Shown piece by piece: positions 39,324 to 49,385 of a stretch of 64,000 nucleotides of DNA. This stretch comes from Tistlia consotensis USBA 355. GTDB taxonomy: Bacteria > Pseudomonadota > Alphaproteobacteria > Kiloniellales > DSM-21159. The translations under genes were made by a program, and so were the position numbers. Positions within the stretch are counted from its first letter, which is position 1; each line of letters begins with the position of its first letter. Under the pieces are notes generated by a model. That model searched no databases, was not told the origin of the DNA, and was given only the letters and a program-made list of their open reading frames with translations. The stretch is taken from the NCBI RefSeq assembly GCF_900177295.1, contig NZ_FWZX01000018.1, positions 62,001 to 126,000 on the forward strand, in the 5' to 3' direction.

Positions 39324-40169
39324 TCAGGACTCCGGGAAGCCGCCCAGCTCCAGCAGGCGGTTGCGGTCGTCGAGGTCGATGTTGATGTCGAACACGACCC
39401 CGTCGGTCCGGTAGACGAGCCGGGCGAGGCACAGGACCTCCCGGCACTCGTTCAGGAAGATGCGGCGGACCTGCACCACCGGGTCGTGGATCTGGATCTC
39501 CAGTTCCGCGGCCTCCCGTGGCAGGGCCGAGATGACCCGGAACTGCTGGCGGACCTTGCTCAGGCCCACGGCCTCGGTGTCGTAGAGCAGCGTGCTGACC
39601 AGCTCTCTCGACCAGAGGCGCCCGGGCATCTTGCGATAGACGTCGTCGGCGATCAGGTAGTCGGCGACGATGAACGGTCGCCCGTCCCTGGCGAAGATCC
39701 GCTTCATGTAGCGGTAGCCGGACAGGGCGACGCCGTCCTCCTCGACGATGCGCAGCTCGTCCCGGGCCGGCCTCGACGCGACGACCCGGAAGCTGAGCCC
39801 GCTGCCCCGCAGGCCGGCGATCGATGCCAGCTGGTAGGGCACGGAAGCATGGGGCTCGGGCCTGGCCACCACGAAGGTGCCGCGCCCGCGCTCCGCGCTG
39901 ACGAGCCCCTCCTGCTCCAGGCCGGCCACGGCGTGGCGGACCGTCATCGGGGAAACGCCGAAGGTGGCGACCATTTGCCTCAGGGTCGGGAGCTTGTCGC
40001 CGACGCCCCAGCTTCCATCGGCGATCTGGCGGCGCAGGATCGCCGCGAGCTGGACATAGTAGGGCGTGCCGTCTTCCCGGAACCGGTGTCTGGCTTCTGT
40101 TTCGGTCTGCAAGGCCGAGGTCCATTCGGTGTTGGCGCGCGTTATCGCATCCCACCGGGTGCGCGACAA
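39324..40169 (-). CDS. GntR-family (UTRA domain) transcriptional regulator
   Basis: HutC-subfamily GntR regulator, 281 residues. A winged helix spans about residues 35-105 (PYYVQLAAILRRQIADG, SPMTVRHAVAGLEQEGLV, RGRGTFVV) and a UTRA ligand-binding domain residues 125-275 (LSGYRYMKRIFARDGRPF). It is divergent from the dipeptide-type ABC operon with a palindrome in between, so it is the likely repressor of that operon. The first 30 residues are outside the family fold, so a start a little downstream is possible. Confidence 0.87.
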   Translation of the reverse strand: MSRTRWDAITRANTEWTSALQTETEARHRFREDGTPYYVQLAAILRRQIADGSWGVGDKLPTLRQMVATFGVSPMTVRHAVAGLEQEGLVSAERGRGTFVVARPEPHASVPYQLASIAGLRGSGLSFRVVASRPARDELRIVEEDGVALSGYRYMKRIFARDGRPFIVADYLIADDVYRKMPGRLWSRELVSTLLYDTEAVGLSKVRQQFRVISALPREAAELEIQIHDPVVQVRRIFLNECREVLCLARLVYRTDGVVFDINIDLDDRNRLLELGGFPES

Positions 40170-40217
40170 CGGCTGCGGCTTCGCCTGCCCACCGGTCGAA
40201 TGCGCGACACGAAGGCG

Positions 40218-40243
40218 ATAGCACGATTGTACTAAAGTGCTAT
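40218..40243. promoter_or_regulatory. Predicted GntR operator in divergent promoter
   Basis: Seven-base arms ATAGCAC and GTGCTAT surround a 12-base centre. It lies 48 bases upstream of the GntR start and 88 upstream of the binding-protein start. A TATAGT hexamer at 40241-40246 overlaps the right arm and may be a -10 element of the ABC operon. Confidence 0.6.
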
Positions 40244-40331
40244 AGTTAAATCACAATAGGCACCAGCTGAAGGTGCAGGGCACTCGATGCTGCCGGAGCG
40301 ATTTCCGGCGGGTCGTGCAGGGAGGGATCAA

Positions 40332-41855
40332 ATGAATCAACGCATTAGAGGTTCGATTCTTGCGGCCGCGCTGGGCCTGGGGCTCGGCACCGGGACGATG
40401 GCGGCGAGCGCCGCGCCGGCCGGCACCTTCAGGTATGCCGAGGAGGTCAAGCTCGTCACCCTCGATCCGCAGCAGCACAGCGGCGGCGGCATCTCCTACC
40501 TGCGTCCGGTCTACGAGACGCTGTTCACCCGGAGCCCAAACGGTAGCGATGCGCCCCTGCTGGCCACGGGCTACGAGATCGACGGGCTGAGCGTGAAGCT
40601 GACCCTGCGGCAGGGCGTCAAGTTCAGCAACGGCGAGCCCTTCGACGCGGCCGCCGTCGCGGCGAACATCAATCGCGGCGTCAAGCTCGGCATCCTCGAA
40701 GGGCTGAAGCCGGTCGCCGAAGCGGTCGCGACCGGCGACCATGAGGTGACGATCAAGCTCAAGAGGCCCGACCCCTCGATCATCGACGACCTGACGGCGG
40801 AGTCCGGCATGATGATCGCCCCCAAGGCGATGCAGGACCCGGCGCTGGACCGCAACCCGGTCGGAACCGGCCCCTACGTCTACGACAGGGAGCAGTCGCG
40901 CGAAGGCGAGGTGCGCGTCTATAGGCCGAACCCGACCTACTGGGATGCCAAGGAGCAGGGACTGGCGCGGGTCGAGATCTGGGAGCTTCCCGACGACACG
41001 GCCCGGCTCAACGCGCTGAAGACGGGACAGGTCGACGCCGGCGTCTGGCTGTCAAACCCGCAGGCGGCGATCATCGACAGGACGCCCGGGCTGAAGCTGG
41101 TCCGCAACACCGGCGGATACAACTATCACCTCATCATCCTGGACCGCCAGGGCACGAAGGTCCCCGCCTTCGCCGACCAGCGCGTGCGCCAGGCGATGAA
41201 CTACGCGATCGACCGGGCGGCCTTCTCCAAGGCGGTCCAGTTCGGCCTGTCCGTGCCCGCCTATCAGCCCTACGCCAAGGGCAACTGGGCCTACGATCCG
41301 AGCCTGGAGGGCCGCTACCGGTACGATCCCGGCAAGGCCAGGGAGCTGCTGAAGGAAGCGGGCTATCCGAACGGCTTCACCTTCACCATGCCCAGCATCC
41401 CGATCTTCCAGTCGCGGCTCGAGGCCGTCGCCGGCTTCCTCAAGGACGTCGGCATCACGATGACCATCAAGCCCGTCGAGCCCGGAACCCTGGCGCGCCG
41501 CAGCCGCACCACCGATTTCCCGGCCACGAATCTGGTCTGGAACACCATGGACGACCCGAAGTTCCTGATCGACCGCTATGTCTCCCCGGACGGCGTCTAC
41601 AATCCCTACAAGGTGCCGCCCGGCGGCGACCTGATGACGCTGGGCGAGCAAGGCCTCCAGTCGGCCGACCCGGAAAAGCGGGCGCCGGTCTACCGGAAGA
41701 TGGCCGAGGAGCTGGACGACCAGTCCTTCCTGATCTTCATCACCTCGACGCCGCTGCTGTTCGGCGTGACGGACCAGGTGGCCGACAACCCGACGGTCCA
41801 TTTCAGGCCCGGGGAGGACACGATCTTCCTCCGCGGGCTGCGGATGGACCGGTGA
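40332..41855 (+). CDS. Dipeptide/oligopeptide-type ABC importer substrate-binding protein
   Basis: Periplasmic binding protein of the SBP_bac_5 (DppA/OppA) class, 507 residues, with signal peptide residues 1-28 (LAAALGLGLGTGTMAASA). Family motifs are RYAEEVKLVTLDPQQHSGGG, FSNGEPFDAAAV and VRQAMNYAIDRAAF. ATG at 40332 has GGAGGG five bases upstream. The cargo may be a peptide or another solute; many members of this class in alphaproteobacteria import glutathione, opines or sugars. Confidence 0.93.
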   Translation: MNQRIRGSILAAALGLGLGTGTMAASAAPAGTFRYAEEVKLVTLDPQQHSGGGISYLRPVYETLFTRSPNGSDAPLLATGYEIDGLSVKLTLRQGVKFSNGEPFDAAAVAANINRGVKLGILEGLKPVAEAVATGDHEVTIKLKRPDPSIIDDLTAESGMMIAPKAMQDPALDRNPVGTGPYVYDREQSREGEVRVYRPNPTYWDAKEQGLARVEIWELPDDTARLNALKTGQVDAGVWLSNPQAAIIDRTPGLKLVRNTGGYNYHLIILDRQGTKVPAFADQRVRQAMNYAIDRAAFSKAVQFGLSVPAYQPYAKGNWAYDPSLEGRYRYDPGKARELLKEAGYPNGFTFTMPSIPIFQSRLEAVAGFLKDVGITMTIKPVEPGTLARRSRTTDFPATNLVWNTMDDPKFLIDRYVSPDGVYNPYKVPPGGDLMTLGEQGLQSADPEKRAPVYRKMAEELDDQSFLIFITSTPLLFGVTDQVADNPTVHFRPGEDTIFLRGLRMDR

Positions 41856-41874
41856 GCGCCGGGCGGGCAAGGCC

Positions 41875-42819
41875 ATGCTCAGGCTCGTCGTGCAGAGGCT
41901 GCTGGCGCTCGTTCCGCTCCTCTTCATCGTCTCGGTTCTGACGTTCTCCCTGACCTCGCTGCTGCCCGACGACCCGGCCGACCTGATCATCGGGCAGTGG
42001 GGCACCGAGCAGCAGTTCGAGATGGTGCGGGAGCGGCTGGGGCTGAACGAGCCGCTCGTGCCGCGTTATGTCCACTGGCTGGAGCGGGCGCTTCACGGCG
42101 ACCTCGGCACCTCCTTCTTCAACAGCGTCGAGGTGAGCGACGCCGTGATGCAGCGGCTGCCGGTCACCCTGTCCCTGACGGCCGTCTCCGCCCTCATCGC
42201 GCTGCTCGTCGGCCTGGCGGCCGGCATCGCCGCCGCGCTCAGGCCCCGGTCCTGGACCGACCGCCTCGCCACGTTCGGCGCCACCATCGGACAGGCCATC
42301 CCGAACTTCTGGTTCGGCATCCTGCTGGTCGCGGTCTTCGCCGTCACGCTGCGCTGGTTCCCGGCCACCGGCTTCACGCCGCTGTCGAGCTCGCCCTGGG
42401 AATGGCTGCGCAGCGTCACCCTGCCCGCGATCGCGCTGGGGCTCGCCTCGAGCGCCGCCATCGCCCGCCAGGTGCGCTCGGCGATGGTCGGGGTCCTGCA
42501 GCAGGACTACATCCGCGCGGCCAGGGCGCAGGGGCTGTCGAGGCGGCGGGTGATCTTCAAGCACGCGCTGACCAACGCCCTGGTCCCCGTCGTCGCGGTG
42601 CTGTCCTTCCAGATCACCGTCCTTCTGGGCGGCGCGCTCATCGTCGAGCAGGTCTTCGCGATCAACGGGCTGGGCACGCTCGCGATCACCGCGGTGCGCC
42701 GGCAGGACATCCCGATGATCCAGGGCCTCGTCCTGGTGATGGTCGTCCTGGTGGTGATCGTCCAGCTCGCGACCGACGTGGTCTACGGCTTCCTGAACCC
42801 GAAGGCGCGGCCGTCGTGA
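41875..42819 (+). CDS. DppB-like ABC transporter permease
   Basis: First inner-membrane permease of the dipeptide-type importer, 314 residues, six hydrophobic segments. The DppB N-terminal signature MLRLVVQRLLALVPLLFIVS is present, as is the EAA-like loop YIRAARAQGLSRRRVIFKHA near residue 213. It overlaps the next gene by four bases (GTGA). Confidence 0.93.
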   Translation: MLRLVVQRLLALVPLLFIVSVLTFSLTSLLPDDPADLIIGQWGTEQQFEMVRERLGLNEPLVPRYVHWLERALHGDLGTSFFNSVEVSDAVMQRLPVTLSLTAVSALIALLVGLAAGIAAALRPRSWTDRLATFGATIGQAIPNFWFGILLVAVFAVTLRWFPATGFTPLSSSPWEWLRSVTLPAIALGLASSAAIARQVRSAMVGVLQQDYIRAARAQGLSRRRVIFKHALTNALVPVVAVLSFQITVLLGGALIVEQVFAINGLGTLAITAVRRQDIPMIQGLVLVMVVLVVIVQLATDVVYGFLNPKARPS

Positions 42820-44747
42820 GCGTGCAGTCGGCAAGCGCCTCCGACCGCGGAGCGCGCAGCGGCAGCAGGCGGCGCGCCTCCGCACAGGCCGTCACGGTCG
42901 CGGCCGTCGCCGTGCTGTCCCTGCTCGTGATCGCCGCCGTCGCGGCCCCCTGGATCGCGCCCTACGATCCCCTGCACCAGAGCCTGGGCGCGGCCCTGCA
43001 GGGACCTTCCACGGCGCACTGGCTGGGCACCGACGATCTCGGCCGCGACGTCCTGAGCCGGCTCGTCTACGGCTGCCGCATCGCGGTGATCGCGGCCGCC
43101 GAGGCGACCTCGATCGCCGTCGTCCTCGGCGTCCCGCTCGGCCTCTTCGTCGGCTATCGCGGCGGCTGGTGGGACTGGGCCGTCATGCGCCTGGTCGAGG
43201 CGGTGGTCTCGATCCCCGGCATCATGGTCGCGATCGTCATCATCGCCATCCTGGGCACCGGCCTGCACCGTGCGATGATCGCGCTGGGCATCCTGTTCTC
43301 GACCTCCTTCCTGCGCCTGGCGCGCGGCGTCGTGCTGACCGAGCGCGAGGAGGTCTATGTGAAGCTGGCGCGGGTGGTCGGCGCCTCGGACCGGCGCATC
43401 CTGCTGCGCCACATCTTCCCCAACATCGCGCCGCCGCTGATCGTCCAGGTCACCCTGACGGTCGGCGCGGTGCTGCTGGCCGAGGCGGGACTGAGCTTCA
43501 TCGGCCTCGGCGTCCAGCCGCCCGACGCGAGCTGGGGGACGATGCTGAACACGGCGGCGAGCTACATGGAGCTCAACTGGTTCCTCGCCATCCCGCCGGG
43601 CATCGCGATCGTCGCGACGGTCCTGTCGATCAATCTCCTGGGCGACGTCATCCGGGACTCGATCGGCCGGGGCGTCGCGGTCGGCGTGAAGCCGACGACG
43701 CCGGTCGCGCGGTTCGAGGCGGCGGCGCCTGCATCGCCGGAGTCGGCGGCGCCGCCGCCGCGACGCGACGACGACGTCCTGCGCATCGAGGGCCTGCAGG
43801 TCGTCGTGTCGGCAAAGGAGGGCGGCGAGGTGCCGGTGATCACCGACCTGTCGCTCGCCATCGCCAGGGGCGAGACCCTGGGGCTGGTCGGCGAATCCGG
43901 GAGCGGCAAGACCCTCACGGGCCTCTCGATCCTGGGGCTGATCGGCGCCGGCGGGCGCTCGACCCACGGCACCATCACGCTGAACGGCACCGAGCTCCGG
44001 GCCCTGACGGAAAGGCAGAGGGAGCAGGTGCGCGGCAACGCGGTCGCGATGGTCTTCCAGGACCCGACCACCAGCCTCAATCCCGCCTTCACCGTCGGCA
44101 ACCAGATCGCCGAGGTCCTGCGCGCCAAGAAGGGACTGTCGCGAAAGGCGGCCTGGGCGCGCACGATCGAGCTGATCGACAGGGTCGGCATTCCGCGGCC
44201 CGCCGAGCGCGCCAGGGCCTATCCGCACGAACTGTCGGGCGGCATGGCCCAGCGCGTCGCCATCGCACGGGCGCTCAGCTGCAACCCGGCGCTGCTGATC
44301 GCGGACGAGCCGACCACGGCGCTCGACGTCACGGTCCAGCAGGAGATCCTCGACCTCTTCCGCGACCTCCAGGACGAGTTCGGCATGGCCATCCTCTTCG
44401 TCACCCACGACCTGGCCGTGGCGGCCGACATCTGCGACCGGATCGCCGTGATGTACGCGGGCGAGATCGTCGAGGTGGCCCCGGTCGACACGCTCTTCGC
44501 GACGCCGCGCCATCCCTATACGCGGGGCCTGCTGTCCGCCATGCCGCACGCCTCGGACCGCGATCCGCCCCTGCCGACGATCCGGGGCACGGTCCCGAGG
44601 CCCGGATCCTGGCCGCGGGGCTGCCGCTTCTCCGACCGCTGCGGCTTCAGGACGGACGCCTGCGGGCAGCGGGTTCCCCTGACCGGCACGGGCCGCCTGG
44701 TGCGCTGCCTGCGCGCGGGCGATCCCGAGCTGGAGGCCGGCCGGTGA
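42816..44747 (+). CDS. Fused DppC permease and DppD ATPase
   Basis: A single 643-residue polypeptide combining two importer subunits. Residues 1 to about 295 form a DppC permease ([53 protein letters not shown]). An alanine/proline-rich linker at about 300-325 leads to a DppD-type ATPase with Walker A GESGSGKT near 359-366, signature [12 protein letters not shown] near 474, Walker [13 protein letters not shown] and the C-terminal cysteine-containing oligopeptide-ATPase motif ([14 protein letters not shown]). The frame is continuous, so the fusion is real. Such permease-ATPase fusions occur in some alphaproteobacterial and actinobacterial systems. Confidence 0.92.
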   Translation: MSVQSASASDRGARSGSRRRASAQAVTVAAVAVLSLLVIAAVAAPWIAPYDPLHQSLGAALQGPSTAHWLGTDDLGRDVLSRLVYGCRIAVIAAAEATSIAVVLGVPLGLFVGYRGGWWDWAVMRLVEAVVSIPGIMVAIVIIAILGTGLHRAMIALGILFSTSFLRLARGVVLTEREEVYVKLARVVGASDRRILLRHIFPNIAPPLIVQVTLTVGAVLLAEAGLSFIGLGVQPPDASWGTMLNTAASYMELNWFLAIPPGIAIVATVLSINLLGDVIRDSIGRGVAVGVKPTTPVARFEAAAPASPESAAPPPRRDDDVLRIEGLQVVVSAKEGGEVPVITDLSLAIARGETLGLVGESGSGKTLTGLSILGLIGAGGRSTHGTITLNGTELRALTERQREQVRGNAVAMVFQDPTTSLNPAFTVGNQIAEVLRAKKGLSRKAAWARTIELIDRVGIPRPAERARAYPHELSGGMAQRVAIARALSCNPALLIADEPTTALDVTVQQEILDLFRDLQDEFGMAILFVTHDLAVAADICDRIAVMYAGEIVEVAPVDTLFATPRHPYTRGLLSAMPHASDRDPPLPTIRGTVPRPGSWPRGCRFSDRCGFRTDACGQRVPLTGTGRLVRCLRAGDPELEAGR

Positions 44748-45769
44748 GCGACAGCCCTCTCCTCGAGATCCGCGACCTCTGGGTGACCTACTGGCAGCGC
44801 TCGGGCCTGACGCTGCGACGCCGGCCCTTTCATGCGGTCAAGGGCGCGACGCTCTCCATCGCGCCCGGCGAGACCCTGGGCCTGGTCGGCGAGTCCGGCT
44901 CCGGCAAGTCGTCGATCGCCAACGCGGTGCTCGGCCTGGTGCCGGCGGCCTCGGGCTCGATCCGTTTCGGCGATGCCGAGCTCTCGGCCATGAAGACGCG
45001 CTACCCGGCGGCGGCGCGCAGGCAGATCCAGGCCGTCTTCCAGGATCCCTTCTCGTCGCTCAATCCCTCGATGACGGTCGGGGACATCGTCGCCGAGCCG
45101 CTGCGGGTCCACACCGGGATGAGCCGCGAGGAGCGGCGCGCCCGCGCGGCCGAGCTCCTGAAGCTGGTCTCGCTCTCGGAAGAGCACCTCGGGCGCCATC
45201 CGCACCAGTTCTCCGGCGGCCAGAGGCAGCGCGTCGCGATCGCCGCGGCGCTGGCGCTGCAGCCGCGGCTGATCGTGCTGGACGAGCCGGCGAGCGCACT
45301 CGACGTGTCGACCCAGAACCAGATCATCAACCTGCTCTACGAGCGCCGCGACGCGCTCGGCATCGCCTACCTGCTGATCGCGCACGACCTGGCGCTGGTG
45401 CACCACATCTCGGACCGGATCGCGGTCATGTACCTGGGACACATCGTCGAGCAGGGACCGGCGGGCCGCGTCTATTCCGCGCCGGCGCATCCCTATACCA
45501 GGGCCCTTCTGGAGGCGGTCCCGCTTCTCGATCCGGCCAGGCAGCGCGCGCGGCGCGCGGCGCGCAAGGCGGCGCCGGCCGTCGAGGCGCCCCGCGACGC
45601 CGTCTCCGGCTGTCCCTACAGCAACCGCTGCCCCAGCGTCATGGCGCGCTGCCGCTCGGCCATGCCTGCGGCCTTTCCGGTCGAGGGCGGCGGCACCGCG
45701 AGCTGCTTCCTGGCCGAGGACAGAGGCCGCGCCCGGCCGGCCGGCGAGCCCGCGAGCCTCGCCTCGTGA
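44744..45769 (+). CDS. DppF-like ABC transporter ATPase
   Basis: Second ATPase of the importer, 341 residues. Walker A GESGSGKSS is near residues 48-56, signature FSGGQRQRVAIAAALAL near 155, Walker B LIVLDEPASALD, and the C-terminal cysteine motif CPYSNRCPSVMARC. Start GTG overlaps the fused gene and the stop overlaps the following hydrolase gene, each by four bases. Confidence 0.93.
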   Translation: MSDSPLLEIRDLWVTYWQRSGLTLRRRPFHAVKGATLSIAPGETLGLVGESGSGKSSIANAVLGLVPAASGSIRFGDAELSAMKTRYPAAARRQIQAVFQDPFSSLNPSMTVGDIVAEPLRVHTGMSREERRARAAELLKLVSLSEEHLGRHPHQFSGGQRQRVAIAAALALQPRLIVLDEPASALDVSTQNQIINLLYERRDALGIAYLLIAHDLALVHHISDRIAVMYLGHIVEQGPAGRVYSAPAHPYTRALLEAVPLLDPARQRARRAARKAAPAVEAPRDAVSGCPYSNRCPSVMARCRSAMPAAFPVEGGGTASCFLAEDRGRARPAGEPASLAS

Positions 45770-46728
45770 CACGGGACCCTCGTCTCGCCGGGCACGACGG
45801 CCGGCCCGTCAGCGTCTCCCACGAGATCGCGCTGGCGGGGAGTGCCGGCGGCGCGCCGTCGATGCTGACCTGCCGCTGGCCGGACGGCGAGACGCCGAAG
45901 GCGCTCGTCGTCTTCTGCCACGGCCTCGGTGCGAGCGGTCGCGGCTACGACGCGCTCTCCGGCTACTGGGCGGCCCGCGGCTATCTCGTCGTGCATCCGA
46001 CCTTCCCGGACTGGATCGCGGCCGTCGCGGCCCGGGAGCCCGGCCTGGGCCTCGATCCCGACGCCGACCTGTCGGGCTGGGCCGCCATGCCCCGGGTGCG
46101 GGCGCGCCTGCACGAGATCCTCCATACGCCGTTCTACTGGCTGGAGAGGATCCGGATCGTACGGCGGCTGCTGGACGAGGCGGACGCGATACTGGCGGCC
46201 ACCGGCGGCGATCCCGGCCGGCCGGTGCCCCTGGCCGTCGCCGGCCACTCCTTCGGCGCCTACACCGCCCAGCTGCTGGCCGGCGCCGAGATCGACCTGC
46301 CGGGCGAGAGCCCCGCCCGCTTCCGCGACGACCGCCTCGCGGCCGCCATCCTGCTCAGCGCGCAGGGGCGCGACCAGCAGGGGCTGCGCGACGGCTCCTG
46401 GGAGGCGATGACGGGCCCCGTCCTGACCGTGACGGGGACGCTCGACCGCGGCGCCGGCGGCCAGGGATGGGAGTGGAAGAGCGAGCCCTACGAGCTGGGC
46501 CCGCCCGGCGGCAAGTACCTCGCCGTCCTGGAGGGGGCCGACCACTATCTCGGCGGCTTCGCGAGCGGCGGGGCCGGGGCTGCCGTGCCCAACCAGCGAG
46601 ATGCCGTCCGCCGGCTCACGCTCGCCTTCCTCGACGCCCACGTGGCGCGGGACGCGGCGGCGGCCTCGTGGCTCGCATCGATCACCGACCGGATCGGGCC
46701 TGCGCCCCTCCTCTTCAAGCCGAAATAG
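45766..46728 (+). CDS. Alpha/beta hydrolase
   Basis: A 320-residue alpha/beta hydrolase. The nucleophile elbow is GHSFGAYTAQ near residue 162, the oxyanion region VFCHGLGASGRGYDAL, and a late catalytic His is likely in GADHYLGGF. It is translationally coupled to the importer ATPase (GTGA overlap), so it probably hydrolyses the imported ester, amide or lactone. It is related to chlorophyllase/dienelactone-hydrolase-like proteins; the substrate is unknown. Confidence 0.82.
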   Translation: MTRDPRLAGHDGRPVSVSHEIALAGSAGGAPSMLTCRWPDGETPKALVVFCHGLGASGRGYDALSGYWAARGYLVVHPTFPDWIAAVAAREPGLGLDPDADLSGWAAMPRVRARLHEILHTPFYWLERIRIVRRLLDEADAILAATGGDPGRPVPLAVAGHSFGAYTAQLLAGAEIDLPGESPARFRDDRLAAAILLSAQGRDQQGLRDGSWEAMTGPVLTVTGTLDRGAGGQGWEWKSEPYELGPPGGKYLAVLEGADHYLGGFASGGAGAAVPNQRDAVRRLTLAFLDAHVARDAAAASWLASITDRIGPAPLLFKPK

Positions 46729-46736
46729 GGTCCTCG

Positions 46737-47939
46737 ATGTTCCAGCCCCTCGCCGGACTCCGTGTCGTCGACCTCACCCAGGTGCTGGCCGGGCCCTACG
46801 CGGCCTACCAGCTCGGGCTGCTCGGCGCCGAGGTCCTGAAGATCGAGGCGCCGGGGCTCGGCGACTGGTCCCGTCACAACGGCTGCCTGCCGGAGCTGAA
46901 CGAGACGCAGATGGGCCTGACCTACCTGACCCAGAACGCCAACAAGAAGTCCGTGACGCTGAACCTGAAGACGCCGGAGGGGCTCGCCATCCTGAAGCGC
47001 CTGATCGCCGGCTCGGAGGTGTTCATCGAGAATTTCCGGCCCGGCACGATCGCCCGCCTCGGCCTGCCCTTCGAGGTGGTCAAGGAGCTGAACCCGCGCA
47101 TCGTCTACTGCTCGATCTCGGCCTTCGGGCAGGACGGCGCGATGAGCCGCCGGCCCGCCTACGACCACGTCGTCCAGGGCATGTGCGGCATCATGAAGAC
47201 CACCGGCACGCCGGAGACCGGTCCCCTGAAGGTCGGAGCGCCCTATGTCGACTATGCCACCGGCCTCAACGCGGCCTTCGCCATCGTCTCAGCGCTGCAC
47301 GAGACCCGGCGCAGCGGCGAGGCGGTCCAGCTCGACGTCGCGATGCTCGACACCTCGATGCTGCTGATGGCCTCGCTGCTGACCAGCCACCTGACCGGCG
47401 GCTGGCTGCCGAAACCGTCGGGCAACGAGGCCTGGAGCCAGAGCCCCTCCTCCGGCGCCTTCGAGACCGCCGACGGCCTGCTGATGATCGCCGCCAACAA
47501 CGACCGGCAGTTCAGGGCGCTGTGCGCGGGGATCTCGCGTCCGGACATCCTGGAGGACCCGCGCTGGGCGAGCCCGGAACAGCGCGCGCTCCATGCCGGG
47601 GAACTGCGCTCGGAGCTGGTCGCGACCTTCCGGTCCAGGCCGGCCGTCGAGTGGGAGGAGGCGCTGGACGCGGCCGGCGTCCCGGCAGCGATGGTCCGGT
47701 CGCTGGACCAGCTGCTCGCCGAGGATCATGCCCGCACGCGCCGCTTCACCGAACGCCTGGACCTGCCGGGGGCCGAGCGCGCCATCGACGTGCCGACGCT
47801 CGGCTTCAAGGTCGATGGCGACACCGTCGCGCCGGCCGTCGCGCCGCCCTTGCTGGGCCAGGACACCGGCGCGGTGCTGCGCAACCTCGGCTACAGCGAG
47901 GCGGACCTCCGGAGGCTCGAAGAACAGGGCGTGATCTGA
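46737..47939 (+). CDS. CaiB/BaiF family III CoA-transferase
   Basis: Family III CoA-transferase, 400 residues. The N-terminal signature is LAGLRVVDLTQVLAGPYAAY, the catalytic aspartate is expected in PAYDHVVQGMCGIM near residue 142, and the NANKKSVTLNLKTPEG motif is typical. ATG at 46737 lies eight bases after the hydrolase stop and it is the last gene of the importer operon, suggesting CoA activation of the acid released from the imported compound. The acid is not known. Confidence 0.9.
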   Translation: MFQPLAGLRVVDLTQVLAGPYAAYQLGLLGAEVLKIEAPGLGDWSRHNGCLPELNETQMGLTYLTQNANKKSVTLNLKTPEGLAILKRLIAGSEVFIENFRPGTIARLGLPFEVVKELNPRIVYCSISAFGQDGAMSRRPAYDHVVQGMCGIMKTTGTPETGPLKVGAPYVDYATGLNAAFAIVSALHETRRSGEAVQLDVAMLDTSMLLMASLLTSHLTGGWLPKPSGNEAWSQSPSSGAFETADGLLMIAANNDRQFRALCAGISRPDILEDPRWASPEQRALHAGELRSELVATFRSRPAVEWEEALDAAGVPAAMVRSLDQLLAEDHARTRRFTERLDLPGAERAIDVPTLGFKVDGDTVAPAVAPPLLGQDTGAVLRNLGYSEADLRRLEEQGVI

Positions 47940-48279
47940 CAGTCGTTGCCGGCGGCGGCAGGGTATGGTTTCGGCCGGAAAGGTCAGCGAATTCAAGGGC
48001 CGTGCGCGTTGGCGCGGCGAGGTGCGGATTCCGCGGACGGCCATTCTCCCGAACAAATTCGCACCTCGCCGTGGACAGCCTGAGCCATAGGCGCACGCTG
48101 GCGAAAGGGCCGGGTCAGCGCCGGGCCGCCAAGGGTGCGCGCCCGGGGTGCGCGTCGCGGCGCGACGACGAAGCCGCCCCTGACCGCCCGTCCCCGACCC
48201 GACTAAGGCTGGCCATGCGCCCAAGCGCACAGCTGCACTTGGAAGCTGCGGCAATGGCGAAAACACCGTAGGCTTCGCC
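47940..48279. other. Intergenic region with long inverted repeat
   Basis: About 340 bases without a supported gene. A perfect 12-base inverted repeat CGGCGAGGTGCG / CGCACCTCGCCG sits at 48015-48026 and 48060-48071 with a 33-base loop. No T-run follows. The stretch marks the change from ordinary chromosomal genes to accessory genes. Confidence 0.6.
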
Positions 48280-48819
48280 ATGGCTATTCTCGAATTTATC
48301 GCAGCAATGACGAAGGCGCTCGCGTGGCCGCTTGTCGTGTTACTCGCGATCATTCTGTTTCGGGGAGTAATCGGCAGTCGGCTCGCGTCGATCCTGAAGA
48401 TCTCACACGGCAAAACCGCCGTCGAATTCGATCACGTCGCCAAGCAGGTGGAGGCTGTGATCGCGAGTGAACGTCTGCCCCAGCCCACCCTTAGGCTTCC
48501 CGATGATCCGACCGATCACGCAACCAACGTGGGCCGGATCATAGCGGTCTGGGGTCAACTTGAAGATACAGTCAGGCGGCGGCTCTCCAGTGCCGGGACC
48601 GATGCAGGGCGGATGGGTAGCGTTCCGATGCTGCGTCTCGCCAACGAGCAAAATCTAATCACGTCGGAGCAGTTGAGGGCGCTCCTTGGTCTTAACGCGA
48701 TGCGGAATTTGGCTGCGCACGGAAGAGCGCAGGAAATTGACGAGCAGAGGGTGCAGGAGTTCCTCGTTCTGGCCGAAGCCATGAACGCTGTGCTCGCGAT
48801 ATCCGCACCTGGCGAGTGA
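48280..48819 (+). CDS. Membrane-anchored hypothetical protein with HEPN-like motif
   Basis: A 179-residue protein not assigned to a known family. One membrane segment occupies about residues 10-28 (MTKALAWPLVVLLAIILFRG), followed by a helical cytoplasmic part. Residues 142-147 read RNLAAH, an Rx4H pattern like the active site of HEPN ribonucleases, within NAMRNLAAHGRA, also similar to the DUF4145 group. GC is lower than that of the CoA-transferase gene. It stands next to a toxin-antitoxin pair and an island boundary, so an accessory or defence role is possible but unproven. No clear ribosome site precedes ATG 48280. Confidence 0.6.
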   Translation: MAILEFIAAMTKALAWPLVVLLAIILFRGVIGSRLASILKISHGKTAVEFDHVAKQVEAVIASERLPQPTLRLPDDPTDHATNVGRIIAVWGQLEDTVRRRLSSAGTDAGRMGSVPMLRLANEQNLITSEQLRALLGLNAMRNLAAHGRAQEIDEQRVQEFLVLAEAMNAVLAISAPGE

Positions 48820-48856
48820 GCCCCTTCCTTCGACGAAAGGCGCTCGAGACGGCCGC

Positions 48857-49375
48857 CTAGGTCCAAGACAGCTGGTTCTTCGGCAGCTTTCCGGTCGGGT
48901 CGTAGACCGCAACCTTGTGGGGCAGGTCTGGGCCCCATCGCCATAGGACGAGGTTCTGATCGTCGGCCGTCGCGCCGTTGGCGAAGCTGGGGACGAGGAT
49001 GCCGGCATGACCCTCGTCCATCAGGCCGCGGACCACGGTCCACGAGGCCGGCTCGCGGCCGGCGACGAGGGCATCGCCCCAGGCGCAGGCCAGATGGTCC
49101 AGCGCGACGCCGTGCTCGGCGCGGCCGGCATCGCTGCGCAGGTCGGCAACGTCGTCGCAATCGACGTCGTAGCTGCACAGCACATAGGGCGTCAGGCGGT
49201 GGGCGAAGCCGGCCGAGACCTCGCGGAAGGCGGTCTTGAGGCTCAGGGAGAGGTAGAGCGTCTCCAGCCCCGGCCAGTTGAAGCGGCGGCCCTTCAGCGC
49301 CGCGCCGGCGCCCGAGAGCGGCGTCCACGACCAGTTCGGGTCGTGCGCCCGGAACGCCTCGCCCCTGAACCGCAC
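48857..49375 (-). CDS. RES-domain toxin
   Basis: A 172-residue RES-family protein, named for conserved Arg, Glu and Ser. The expected core is seen as FRAHDPNWSWTPLSGAGA, RRFNWPGLETLYLSLSLKTA with FREV, and a later Ser in LVPSFANG. Characterised RES toxins degrade NAD+ and arrest growth. Its start lies ten bases after the stop of the Xre/MbcA-type antitoxin gene, the standard order for this toxin-antitoxin class. Confidence 0.85.
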   Translation of the reverse strand: MRFRGEAFRAHDPNWSWTPLSGAGAALKGRRFNWPGLETLYLSLSLKTAFREVSAGFAHRLTPYVLCSYDVDCDDVADLRSDAGRAEHGVALDHLACAWGDALVAGREPASWTVVRGLMDEGHAGILVPSFANGATADDQNLVLWRWGPDLPHKVAVYDPTGKLPKNQLSWT

Positions 49376-49385
49376 GGGGCGCGCC

